DNA from: Chamaelirium japonicum
Taxonomy: Eukaryota; Streptophyta; Magnoliopsida; Liliales; Melanthiaceae
DNA: 64,000 bases
Assembly: GCA_947650365.1 (NCBI GenBank)
Contig: OX393549.1
Span: 32,597,126-32,661,125, forward strand
Direction of reading: 5' to 3'
The notes beneath the pieces were generated by a model. It was not told the origin of the DNA. It did no database searches and saw only the letters and a list, made by a program, of their open reading frames with translations. Positions 1-10,667 of this stretch are shown in pieces. The position numbers and the translations under genes were made by a program. Each line of letters begins with the position of its first letter. The first letter of the stretch is position 1.

Positions 1-835
1 TAACATTTCGTGAAGACTAGAAAAATATTTTATCCCCTTTCTAGCACAAAATTGAATGCCCAATTTTGTCGGTCTGGTACTCTTTTGTTGTTTTAGTTGC
101 CCCCAAATTCTCAATTATTTTGATTACTAAATGTTTTTTATCCAAACTTTTGTAGTTTGGCTGAAACAGCCAAATCTGAACCCGAACAACTGAACGACCA
201 AAATATTTCATGTTTGGGGCCAAGCTGAACCAAAAATAGAACCCAAAATCTAAACTTTTGCAACAACCTACTGTGGCTAGCTTATTGACAGTTCTAGCAA
301 AATGCAAGCCATAAAAGCACCAAGGATTCAAAGCCCATTGTTTTGATCCATAATTAATATGTATCAGCTTCTCTCTAGAAGATAAATTCGTTGGTGATAA
401 ACGAGTTATAGAAATCTTAAGTAGGGTTTTTCCAGGACTGGATCGTAGCCCTATCCTGGAAACCAGACCCTCTCCGAGCTCACCCGGCTAGCGGGCTTGT
501 TCCGAAACAGCACATACAAGAATTCCGCCACTTCAACTCCCAAATGTGTGCTTGCATGTTCCTGGACTCTTGCCTCTCCTACATGTCAGGCTTCCCCAAT
601 TAACATCTCACTAAGTCTCAAACATGTGAGTGGGAAAAATGGAAGGAAATCAAAGTAGTGTTTCCATGTGAGGAACATCTGAAACCTTTCAAATGAAAAA
701 AGAGCAAAAACGACTTAATCATAAACAAATGTTAATATTACAATATAAAGCCTTGTGGACTTCGATTTCTGAAGTGCCAGGTTCTAATTTGATTCCCCTT
801 TTCTTACTCTTACACTGGCCCTCCATACAATGCAG
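1..835 (+). other. Probable GPX intron sequence; no coding signal
   Basis: This stretch precedes the first visible GPX exon. No GPX exon homology or other gene signal was seen. The acceptor at 831-835 (tgcag) closes it. Short open frames on both strands have no recognisable content. Confidence 0.5.
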
Positions 836-1094
836 GTTTCGAGATTCTGGCTTTCCCGTGCAATCAGTTCGGAGGGCAAGAGCCAGGAAGCAATGAGGAG
901 ATAGTAGAATTTGCATGCACACGCTTCAAAGCCGAGTACCCTATCTTCGACAAGGTAACCTATGCTTTTTTGCATTCCTATCTGGAGATCTTTAGCTCAA
1001 ACATACTCAAAAACTTGGGACTTGGGGTTTTTGATGCAATGCTCGCCAATTGCAGCTGAGTTTTATATTACGAGAACTATACAGAATGATATTT

Positions 1095-1133
<39 letters not shown>

Positions 1134-2405
1134 AACATCCTACAGGCTGTGTTCTTTTCCCGGGAATTAGAATTCCCTGGAATTGGGCCCATTTTCATAT
1201 TTTCCATAGGTCTACCAGGTACCCATGTACATGCGTTCACCATGATGACACGGTGGAGGTACAATGGGATTTACAAATCTTAGATGTTTGGTTGGGAAAT
1301 AAAACCTCACGAACAGTGGGCTTTCATTTCTCAGGAACCTGTTATGGAGAAAAAAAATGTGAGAATGAACCCATTTCCTGGGAATTCCAATTCCCAGGAA
1401 AAGAACACAGCTACATTGAATTTGCCGAGAAATGCCTGAGCAAGGATCTGCACCAGTCTGTTACAAAGCTTCTCTCGTCTGGCTCCGGTTTATCTAAAGC
1501 CAAGGTTTATTTCCATGAATTAGGTTGATGTGAATGGAGCCAATGCAGCCCCTATCTATAAGTTCCTCAAGTCCAGCAAAGGTGGCCTCTTTGGGGATGG
1601 CATCAAATGGAACTTCTCAAAGTTTCTGGTTGACAAGGACGGGCATGTCGTGGATCGCTATGCTCCAACCACCTCTCCACTGAGCATCGAGGTAAAAGCC
1701 GCAACCATTTTTTAAAGCTAACTCCATGTGATTATTTCTTATTTTAAAAAAAGTTTAGGCCAAATTACAAAAACCTCCCCTGAACTATACACCTCATTTC
1801 ATACTGCTCCCTCTTAAGTTTTTTTCGGAACACTTTGAACCCTGTACTATGCTCAGTCTGCATTTAGCTCCCTCGGTCAAATTCGTATCCCGAAAAATAC
1901 CCTTGCCCTAGTAAGCCCAAGTTATATATCTCAAAAAAAATTTGAGTCTTATTTGAAATTAGTAAGGTATTTTCGGAATAAAAGTTGACCGAGGAGGCTA
2001 AATGCACAGAGCATTTTTCAGGGCTGTGTTAAAAAAAAAAAAAAAAGAAGCCGTGGGGCCAATATGAAATGGGATGCGTAGTTCAGGGAGAACGATTTTG
2101 TTCCAACCTCCTTAAAGAGGTTGGAGTCCCGCTCTCTCGTTGGTCCATCTCGAGGACTTTTGGTCATTTCACCATGATAAACAGGATGAAATGACAAACA
2201 TACCCTTGGAATGGACCAATGAGAGAGCGGGATGCTCCAATTGGAACAAAATCGTACTCGTAGTTCAGGGGAGGTTTTTGTAATTTGTCCTTAAATTTAT
2301 TCCTGACAATCTAGAGCTTGACCTAAACATAGGCCAGATGATGTTATATGTGGGTTTGCATCCATTTTGCAGAAACATATCAAGAAGCTGCTGGGAGCGT
2401 CTTGA
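836..2405 (+). CDS. GPX: Glutathione peroxidase (thioredoxin-dependent plant type), 3' exons only
   Basis: Three exons are visible: 836-954, 1524-1691 and 2373-2405, each bounded by AG/GT and ending in TGA at 2403-2405. The first holds the GPX signature [13 protein letters not shown], with the Gln of the catalytic tetrad, and [15 protein letters not shown], whose Cys is the resolving cysteine of plant enzymes that use thioredoxin. The second holds [16 protein letters not shown] and the Trp-bearing [13 protein letters not shown]. The last encodes [10 protein letters not shown] and the stop. Family knowledge: these enzymes reduce hydrogen peroxide and lipid hydroperoxides. The exon with the peroxidatic Cys (NVAS-x-CG) and the N-terminus were not found in 1-835, so the 5' half lies left of the window. 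Both complete introns carry foldback elements. No frame damage is seen in the visible exons, so the gene is probably functional. Confidence 0.93.
1145..1411. mobile_element. Foldback MITE, Tourist/Harbinger-like, in a GPX intron
   Basis: The left end ggctgtgttcttttcc and the right end ggaaaagaacacagc are inverted, and the pairing continues through gggaattagaattccc and gggaattccaattccc. The element is flanked by taca on both sides (1141-1144 and 1412-1415). The GG(C)TGTGTTC terminus and very short target duplication suggest a Tourist-like element, but the superfamily is an inference. It lies between exons 836-954 and 1524-1691. A (CA)n run at 1098-1129 sits just outside it. Confidence 0.7.
1758..2290. 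mobile_element. Foldback element in the last GPX intron, host of a nested MITE
   Basis: The end sequence ggccaaattacaaaaacc is mirrored by ggtttttgtaatttgtcc at 2273-2290. Internal arms (tagctccctcggtcaa and ttgaccgaggaggcta) also pair, giving a long hairpin. Probable 9-bp flanks (aaaagttta and ttaaattta) match at six of nine positions, consistent with an old Mutator-like insertion. Without the nested element at 2087-2259 it is about 350 bp. An element with related ends (aaattacac-agaccccc) occurs at 15604-15746. Confidence 0.65.
2087..2259. mobile_element. Mutator-like MITE nested inside the foldback, 9-bp TSD
   Basis: Inverted ends gagaacgattttgttcc and ggaacaaaatcgtactc bound about 173 bp. 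The 9-bp direct repeat gtagttcag flanks it exactly (2078-2086 and 2260-2268), as expected for Mutator superfamily insertions. A second family member lies at 45516-45710. No coding capacity; non-autonomous. Confidence 0.75.
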
Positions 2406-2899
2406 ACACCGGATACTTGAAAGCTAAAGCAGCTGATGAACTATAGATATAGTGTGTGTACTCATCAGGAAATAATCGCCGCATGGATAAATAAACATCT
2501 GGTATGCCTGGATCTGTGTTTTCTGATTCCACCCGACATCGAACGTCTGTACTCGGTTCGATCAGTCTTATATTTCTCGTCTTTGATCATGAGCCATGAC
2601 ATACTTTGGCATTAGCTAAAGTTTTGGATACGATCGAGCTCGATTGCGTTGTAAATGGACTCGCTAAAATTAGTACAATGAATTAACCGAGTACGTGTGG
2701 TCGGAACATACATGGTGAGAATTGTAGCTGTTGATCATGCTATGTTTTTTGTTTCCCCTTTCAATTTGAACTTGCGTGCCATTTGAGCGAATTAACACGA
2801 GGGGTTTGAACGAATCGAGCGCGAAGAACATCCAAGCCCTTCGAATGCTAGAAGCTTAGCCACTTAACGACGATGATCTGATAGCAAATTGTTCTTGCC

Positions 2900-3065
2900 A
2901 ACCAGCATTTAACCAACGGGCTCTTGGGCTGGTGGTACTTCCTCTCTCCCATGTTGGAGAGGTTCTCAGTTCGACTCCCGATATGGACACCATGTAGCGA
3001 GTTTTCCCTCAAGCCCTTTGTTCCTTTTTTGTGTGTGCGAATCTTGCCCATTAATGTCATGTTCA
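2900..3065 (+). repeat. Possible tRNA-derived SINE
   Basis: A box-A-like tgggctggtgg (around 2928) and a box-B-like agttcgactcc (around 2970) are spaced about 40 bp apart, as in RNA polymerase III promoters of tRNA-derived SINEs. A non-tRNA body follows. No clear tail or target duplication was found, so this is only a candidate. Confidence 0.35.
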
Positions 3066-3441
3066 CGTGATTAGGGAATTAATTAATAGTAGATGCAGCC
3101 TCACCTGTTTCGTTCGTCGAACCTCTTTGACACCTTGCTTAGCGCTCTGTCCTCTGCCACTTGTCCAGTTCATAGTAACAAATTCGGCGAGGGGGCAAAA
3201 TTCATAGTTTAGAAAATATCCAGAAATTCAGAATAAGTTCGGGAGAAATTCGGAAACATAAAACATATTATATTACATTAGTAATTCTATATTAATGGAT
3301 ATACTTTTTTTTAATTAAAATAAAATAGGTAGCACATAAAAAAAAGTTCAAGAATTATTCGCAAAATTCACAAACTATTCACGAATAATTTGGGTGACCC
3401 ATTTTACCGAATAATTCATTTGACCTTAGGTTCGTGAATTT

Positions 3442-3595
3442 TGTTGAGAAAACGTTCTTGTATTATTCATTTACCCCCCTATATATAGGCATAATAGGAG
3501 GTTGGGATAGAGACGGGGAAATCTCCTATCCCATGAATCTAGGGGTATTTATCCGGTGGGCATCCATATCCGATGCAACCACCGTTTCATAACAC
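3442..3595 (-). repeat. 3' LTR of the copia element
   Basis: TG...CA bounded repeat with a TATA-like tatatatagg region. It differs from the 9866-10018 copy at only a position or two. The polypurine tract lies immediately to its right on the coding-strand side. Confidence 0.9.
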
Positions 3596-3952
3596 TCCCC
3601 CTTGGATGACCACCATTTATCATTGATTGCCTCATTAAAACCTTTGAAGGAAAAACCCAGTGGGAAAAATCCTATCAAAGGAAAAAGAGTACAATCTTAG
3701 TTCTTCAGGAACTAGTTCTTCAGGAACTATGGTGGGTGCGCATAATGCTGCCTCGTTAAAACCTTTGATGGGAAAACCCTGTGGGAAAAACCCTACCAAA
3801 GGAAAAAGAGTACAGCGCGCATAAATTTGCATCTTCAGGATGCCCTCCGCCTAACTATTACATTATCACTATTACATCTCTCCCCCTGATTATATCTCCT
3901 CCTTATTACATTATTACATCTCTCCCCCTGATTATATCTTCTCCTTATTACA

Positions 3953-5250
3953 TCAATTTGTTTGGTGATTGAGCCGTCGCAGTCCGATGCCGTACACCAT
4001 CTTCTGGAAAGTAGACTTGGGCAAAGCTTTGGTGAAAAGATCCGCAAGATTGTCGCTTGACCGTACTTGCTTGACTTCAATCTCCCTTTTCTTCTGAAGT
4101 TCGTGGGTGTAGAAAAACTTTGGTGAGATGTGCTTTGTTCGATCTCCCTTGATGAAGCCAGCTTGAATTTGAGCAATACATGCGGCATTATCTTCGTGGA
4201 TAACTGTCGGCTCTTTGGTAACTGAAACCAACTGGCAACTGTTTCTGATGTGCTGCACAAGTGACCTCAACCATACGCATTCTCTACTTGCTTCATGCAG
4301 GGCTAATATTTCAGCATGGTTCGATGATGTAGCCACAAGTGTTTGTTTGGTCGATCTCCAAGAAATAGCTGCATTGTTATTCAAAAATACATACCCTGTT
4401 TGGGATCGACCCTTATGGGGGTTAGAGAGAAAACCTGAATCTGCATAACCAATCAAGTGAGGAGTACCACAAGAATAAAACAATCCCATATCAGTGGTTC
4501 CTCGCAAATATCTAAATATTTGCTTTATTCCATTCCAATACCTAAGAGTTGGTTCTGAACTGTATCTAGCCAATAGATTAACAGAAAAGTATATATCTGG
4601 TCTAGTACATTGAGCTAAATACAATAAAGCACCAATAGCACTTAAATACGATTTTTCAGAACCAAGAATAGTTTCATGTTCCTCTTTAGGTCTAAATGGA
4701 TCTTTATGAATATCAAGAGGTCTAACTACCATGGGAGTGCTTAGTGGGTGACATTTATCCATATTAAATTTCTTTAACAAATTTTCAGTATATAATGATT
4801 GATGTACTAAAATCCCACTAGAGTTACGCTCGATCTGCAGGCCGAGACAAAACTTAGTATCACCAAGTTCTTTCATTTCAAACTCCCTTTTTAGATAATC
4901 AGAAGTTTTCTTGAGCTCTTCAGGAGTCCCAATCAAGTTTATGTCATCCACATAAACTGCAATTATTGTAAATCCATTTTCTGATTTCTTTATGAAAACG
5001 CATGGGCATATGAGATCATTCTTATAACCTTCCCTAGACAAGTATTCACTAAGGCGATTGTACCACATCCTTTCGGATTACTTCAGGCCGTACAATGCTC
5101 GTCTTAGTTTTATCGAGTGCGCACTCTTTGATGTTGCTTCAGGCAACTTGAATCCTTCTGGGACTTTTGATGTTGCTTCGGGCAACTTGAATCCTTCTGG
5201 GATTTTCATATAAATATCTGTGTCTAGGTTCCCGGGTTTCTGCAGGAATC
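3953..5250 (-). pseudogene. pol: Copia reverse transcriptase / RNase H, interrupted
   Basis: The main open frame (3953-5068) contains the RT motif YVDD, then the RNase H block (QTGYVFLNNNAAISWRS, HEDNAACIAQ) and the LADLFTKALPKSTF C-terminus. Upstream, the frame runs into an in-frame TAA in the motif normally read YGLKQS and a TAG in the motif RLVAQGF, both explained by C-to-T change of a Gln codon. Between the RLVA*GFLQKPG segment and IYMKIPEGF several dozen residues are missing, including the stretch that carries the first catalytic Asp of RT. The coding sequence for PEGFKLPEATSK is tandemly duplicated (about 5130-5205). The product cannot be an active polymerase. Confidence 0.9.
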
Positions 5251-6577
5251 CCTAGGCTACAAGCCTTGCCTTATATCTAGCGATTTCATTATTTTCATTT
5301 CTTTTCCTTACAAACACCCATTTGAAACCTACAGGGTTTACGTTATTTGGTGTTTGTACTATAGGTCCAAATACTCCACGTTTCTTGAGAGATTCAAGTT
5401 CAGCTTGAATAGCTTCTCTCCATTTTGGCCAATCAGTTCTATGTCGACATTCATAGATACTACGTGGTTCATTATCTTCATCATCGCCCTTTGTTATTTC
5501 AGTAGCTACTTTGTATGCAAATATGTCATCGATGACTATTTCCTTTCGGTCCCAAATTTCACCCCTCATATGGAATATTGAGCTCTCATTATTTGGTACC
5601 GGTACCTTATCCATAATCACTGCAGGGATCTCTTCAGGAGTTTGAGGAAAATTTGGCCGTTGGGAAATATTTTCTTCTGGAAAAATATGGTCCATAATCT
5701 CTTGTGGAGCATTATGACCAGGTTCTTTTGGAACCATAACTTCTTCTGGAGTTTTAGGATATGATTTCTCATTCAACTTCCTCTTCCGGGGAACTGAATC
5801 TTTGGAACCTATAGGTCTGCCACGTTTCTGACGTGCATCATTTTCATTAGTGGGAGTTGGAATATTAATTCTTGCAGGTACATTCTTGGTTGGAACAAAC
5901 GACTTAGTTACATTAGTTGCATCATTGAAGGCATCAGGTAATTGATTTGCGATATCTTGCAAATGCAAAATCCTTTTTACTTCTACCTCGCATTGGGGAG
6001 ATCTAGGATCTAGATGAGACATAGTGGAAGTATTCCACGATAATTCACGCCGTTCTTCGGGAACAGGTCGTTGCCTAGAAACTTCTTTATCTCCCCCTAA
6101 CGACGGGAAGACTGTCTCATCGAAATGATAATCTGCAAATCTAGCAGTAAATAGATCACCTGTTAAGGGTTCTAAGAATCTTATGATTGAAGGTGAGTCA
6201 AAACCTATATAAATCCCCAATCTACGTTGAGGACCCATCTTAGTTCTATTTGGAGGGGGAATAGGGACATGCACAGCACATCCAAACTTTCTAAGATGAG
6301 ATATATTGGGCTGAATACCTGACACAAGTTGTGCAGGAGAAAAAATATGGTATGAAGTAGGTCTTAGTCTAACAAGATTAGCAGCATGCAAGATAGCATG
6401 CCCCCATGCAGAAATTGAAAGTCTGGATTGTAAGAGTAATGGTCTAGCTATTAATTGCAAGCGCTTGATAAGAGCTTCAGCAAGGCCATTCTGGGTATGG
6501 ACATGGGGGATAGAATGTTCGACTTCTATTCCTATGGATGTACAGAAGTTTGATAATCTGGGATAATAATCTAGCAA
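5251..6577 (-). pseudogene. pol: Copia integrase C-terminal half and start of RT
   Basis: A 441-codon frame carries HTQNGLAEALIKR, with the Glu of the integrase DDE triad, then ISAWGHAILHAA, a Lys/Arg- and Pro-rich linker, and the RT start (YKARLVA). It overlaps the next frame by about 100 bases. The residues expected between SQIIKL and NFCTSIGIEVEH are absent, including the Asp-bearing LDNAGEF segment of the core, with a frameshift at the same join. Integrase is therefore inactive. Confidence 0.88.
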
Positions 6578-7346
6578 ATGCTAAATTTCTAGTAGAGAGT
6601 AGGCTCACGTATGACCATCTAGTAGATGCATCTATTAGGACCATAAAATATCTAAATGGACCACTAGGAGGGTGTATAGGACCACAGATATCACCTTGAA
6701 CCCTCTGCAGGAAGGTAGGTGATTCTGTCTCTATTTTCTTAAAAGAAGGTCTAGTGATTAACTTCCCTTGGGAACAAGGGTCACAAAAATGGTCATTTGA
6801 AAAAGTCAAACTTCGATTGTTAAGAGGATGACCATAGGAATTATGAATGATCTTTCTAAACATACCTGACCCTGGGTGACCTAATCTATCATGCCAAAGG
6901 ACCAAATCTTCAGGATTTGGAAACTTTTGGTTCAAGTGAGTAGCATAGGACTCCATAACCCCAATGTGGGTAAAGTATAACCCTAAAGATAGGGTTGAGC
7001 ATTTTTCTAGTATTGAAATATGCTCTCCGTTTTTAGATGTGATGCAGAGGTATTCTAGATTGCCTTCATTTGTAGTTTCTAAATGATATCCATTTGCTCG
7101 GATGTCTTTGAACCTCAGTAAATTTCTTCTGGAATTTTCTGAGTATAGAGCATCCTTAATTAGCAAATGAGTACCATTAGGTAAAAGTATATGGGCTCTT
7201 CCGGACCCTGTAACTATGTCAGTAGGGCCAGCCACTGTAGTAACCATACGTGAATTATATTCAATGTTTGTAAAAAATTTTCTGTGTTTCAGTATGGTAT
7301 GTGTTGTTGCATTATCTATCAGGCAAATCTCTTTACAGTTGGTCAT
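6477..7346 (-). pseudogene. pol: Copia protease, GAG-pre-integrase and integrase N-terminus
   Basis: The frame begins near the protease active-site region (IDNATTHTI where most elements have D-S/T-G/A) and continues with the protease fold (GSGRAHILLPNG). It then has the zinc-binding GAG-pre-integrase segment (LWHDRLGHPG, CDPCSQGK) and the integrase start with its first Asp (GDICGPI, FMVLIDASTRWSYV). It ends by frameshift at the integrase deletion junction. Confidence 0.88.
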
Positions 7347-7639
7347 CGTTCCTAAATTATAAGTTATGAGTCAATAAATACCATAAGAGAAGTATCAATG
7401 ATAAAACTTACTAACACAATTTCTAAGTAAAATCATCAGAACGATAATATAAATTGATAATATCCAATAGAATATAAAAATTACTCAACAATGTCTGACA
7501 GAATAAATACTACTGAGTAATGTCTGACTGGAAATAAAAACTACTTAGCAATGTTTGACAGAAAATAAAGACTACTTAGCAATGTCTGACGGAATAAATA
7601 AAAGAAAAACTAAAGTCTTCAGAGATCCCAAGATTCAGG

Positions 7640-8000
7640 GATTTAATGTGCCATCGTCTAGCTCATCAAAGTAGTCTGAACTGTCCAGGTACGATGTCTT
7701 CAGGGCATCGGTCTGTTTGTGGTAATCTTCAGGCCACTCATTGTTATCTAATGTTTACTGGAACGACAGTTTCCAAACCAATGTCCTTCCTAGGACCCTA
7801 ATTATCATCTCTTCCAGGATGATATTGGTGTCCACCTCTTCCAGGGTGGTCTCTACCTCTTCCAGGATAGTTATTGCATCCTTCGCTATCGTGTCTTCCA
7901 TCTCTCCTACCTCTACCTCTACCTTGGTAAAAAAAAAAAAAAAACATTGGTGTTTGCTTCTGGCAGTGCCAATGATCTAGTGGGTCTAGAATTATGATTC
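7640..8000 (-). pseudogene. gag: Remnant of copia gag C-terminus
   Basis: Minus-strand translation gives a Gly/Arg-rich stretch (YQGRGRGRRDG, PGRGRDHPGRGG) followed by an acidic spacer (LDSSDYFDELDDG), as at the end of plant copia Gag. Stops and shifts interrupt it, and no intact CCHC knuckle or N-terminal Gag domain was found between here and the leader. Just downstream (7480-7600) a 40-50 bp motif with aatgtctgac recurs three to four times. Confidence 0.6.
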
Positions 8001-9865
8001 TTTACCAGTAAGGTATTATGTTTTCCAATGATCAGGTGGACTTTTATAAGTTCTGAGTACTTCTGGTACTCCATCCCCTGTATTGCTGTTGTAGAATGAT
8101 TATTTGGGTAGAAGGTAGATAGCGTTTTATCGTTCGCTCTTTGCTGCAGGCAAAGTGATCATCTTCTGGTGATCGTAGGGTTTCTTGAGTGCCTTATAGA
8201 GATCTGCAGGATCTACTATGCTCATATATTCATTCTTCAAATCTATCTTAACCATAGTTATATATTCATGTATGCATGCATGTTCATATATTCATTAATT
8301 ACTATGATTACCATATTCATCACATGTGAGTATGTAGAGACATATCAAGTACACAGCCTATTAATACTGGGTATTAATAGGGTCCTTTTAGAAACCACTT
8401 GCCAAGGTAGAGCGGGTTCTATGGAACCGTCATGCGCCTTGCCAAGCTTTTCTAAAAGGTTCTAATTACCTAAAGTACATTTAAAGAAGAAAATAATATC
8501 TTATGCACATGGAATATGTAAAAAAACACAAGATATAAGTACATCGTAAAGTCTGTTACGATTAAGGACAATTTTGTCCTTATTTATAAAATAGTTATTG
8601 CATATTGGTCTCTTAGGGGCTAAACAGTTAAATATATAAACAATGTATATGAAATAGCAAAATCTGACCATACCGATGCGTCCGAAATAGATCGATTAGT
8701 CAAGATCTTAACTTGGATCGATCAGATCGGGCCAAGATTGGGCCCACAATCACAAAATAAAAACTGACGGTCTAGATTAAAACAGATAGTAAAGTATATG
8801 TGAATGCATGCAAAATTAGATGGGTCGGGTTTAGCTAAAAGCAGTTGGGTCGGGTTTGCCATGTGCGGTCCGATCAGGTCTGTACTCATACAGTGATCGG
8901 GTCTGCTAGATAGCATTCGGGTCGGGTCTGCTAGATAGCATTCGGGTCGGGTATATACATGCAGTTGGGTCTGTATCAATCCAGTCGGGTCTGTATAAAC
9001 CCAGTCGGGTCGGGTCTGCCATATACATGCAGTCGGATTTAATACACAGGCGGGTCGGGTTTAGCCATTAAATGGCTAACGGGTTTAGCCATTAATACAC
9101 AGTCGGGTCGGGTTCGGTTATAATTGGGTTTTAAAAGTAAAATCTAAGATGAACACTGTTCATCTTCTCCGATTAAACCGGAGATCCGAACAGAATTTTC
9201 TGATATCCCTAACCGCTGCCACCGGCAGTCGCTCGCGCGCGTCACCAGCAGCCGCCCTCATGCGCCGCCGGCAGCCGCTCGCTCAGCCCTCCTGCAGCCG
9301 CTGCCATGCAACGCATGAAGCTGAACGCCTCCTTCGAAGTGAGCGGTTGCTGCTGTTGCGGTGCCGGCCGCCGTGGGTTCGCGCTCCCATCGAGTGCGAT
9401 GCGACTGCTGTGCCGCATGCGGGCTGGGTCGTCCAGCGTTGATGCTGGGTTCAGGTTAATGCCTGCCGCCGATATCAAAATCTCGTGGCTCCGGTGGCGT
9501 GTGGGGTTGAGCACGAACCACCAATCGAGTCCCCTAACCAGCTTCTTCTGGGTCGTTGCCAGGTGGTGCTAATCCGAAAACGATGACAAAAGCAATCATG
9601 CGAATCTCCGGCGAGATCAAATCTCACCGGAGTCGAAGGTCAATCAAAGGCGTACCTGGGTGGATCGATGTCGGTTTGGTTTGCTGGTTGTTGCCATGGA
9701 GGATCGTCGTCGACTTGCAGTCACGAAGCTTGCCTGGGTGCTCGACGGGATATCCTCTCTCGTGCGATGGGGTCTGCCGGGTCAGGGGCCGCGGACGAGA
9801 TTCGGAGCCGAGGCCGGGTCGTGCTCTCCCGTCGGGATCGTGCTTCACGTATCGTGCTGATAACG
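8001..9865 (-). other. Copia 5' leader with GGGTCGGG repeats
   Basis: About 1.9 kb lies between the gag remnant and the 5' LTR. 8815-9125 is a run of degenerate 25-30 bp repeats built on gggtcgggt and atacatgcag. 9180-9860 is GC-rich and could be the untranslated leader. No gag-like frame was seen on the coding strand. The plus-strand frames here are antisense and unlikely to be genes. Confidence 0.5.
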
Positions 9866-10018
9866 TGTTGAGAAAACGTTCTTGTATTATTCATTTACCC
9901 CCCTATATATAGGCATAATAGGAGGTTGGGATAGAGACGGGAAAATCTCCTATCCCATGAATCTAGGGGTATTTATCCGGTGGGCATCCATATCCGATGC
10001 AACCACCGTTTCATAACA
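9866..10018 (-). repeat. 5' LTR of the copia element
   Basis: Partner of the 3442-3595 repeat. The primer-binding-site-like sequence lies just inside it (around 9853-9865). The right flank aattt repeats the left flank of the element. Confidence 0.9.
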
Positions 10019-10667
10019 AATTTTTCAATAATTCAGCGTTGTTACTATGGTTCCAGCAAATAAAAAAACCATTTACTAATTCATCACAATCCCACCAAAA
10101 ATCAGATTTCAATTGTTCGAGGAAAACTATTGCACAGTCGTCTAGCTGGTCAGCCCACATGAGCCCAGCGTGCATCACAACCGCACAATAATCATCCTGT
10201 GGAGTGCAATTCACTTGTCGGGTGGCCTGCCATCGTGCATCAGCAACGCACACGCAGGGCGGGAGACCCACTGGAGGAGATTTAAACTCCTCTTGTGCTG
10301 ACCAAAAATTTAGAAAGTCAGGATAAAGACAAGACAAGTGGCAGGGACAAATTTAACACAATCCATTGGTTCAGTTCAGTAATTTCTAAATTAATCCTCC
10401 AAATTCAATCGAAGTTTGATCGGGCTGAATAATCATAACTTCAGAGTACAGTCGGATCAATGCTAAATCAGGCAATGGAGAAGAACTACATAGATCTACC
10501 ACGACGCACGGAACACTCGATCTGTTGCTGCAACACTATGTCAGTACAAAATGAGATCAAGGACCTTGAAAAGAAGCAGGAAATCGCATGTGCTTGGTTC
10601 TTAAAATGCTCCTCCATCATCACTAGCTAAAGCAACATATACACATCAGCGTAAAAACCAGCTAAAG
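10019..10667. other. AHL downstream flank; no gene seen
   Basis: Sequence between the copia element and the AHL stop codon; it should contain the AHL 3' UTR. No other gene is supported. Confidence 0.4.

Larger units (their letters stand above)
3442..10018 (-). mobile_element. Ty1/copia LTR retrotransposon, complete ends, decayed interior
   Basis: Two nearly identical LTRs of about 154 bp (3442-3595 and 9866-10018) begin TGTTGAG and end CATAACA on the plus strand. The 5-bp duplication aattt flanks the whole element. On the coding (minus) strand the polypurine tract ccaagggggag abuts the left LTR, and a primer-site-like cgttatcagcacg abuts the right LTR, so the right LTR is the 5' one. The order gag remnant, protease, GAG-pre-integrase, integrase, RT, RNase H identifies copia. 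The interior has deletions and stops (separate entries). LTR near-identity implies a fairly recent insertion, yet the coding part is defective, so it probably moved with proteins supplied in trans or decayed after arrival. Confidence 0.92.

Noticed and set aside
9149-9912. Plus-strand frames in GC-rich DNA near the copia 5' LTR
   Set aside because: They lie antisense in the untranslated leader of a minus-strand retrotransposon and match no family.
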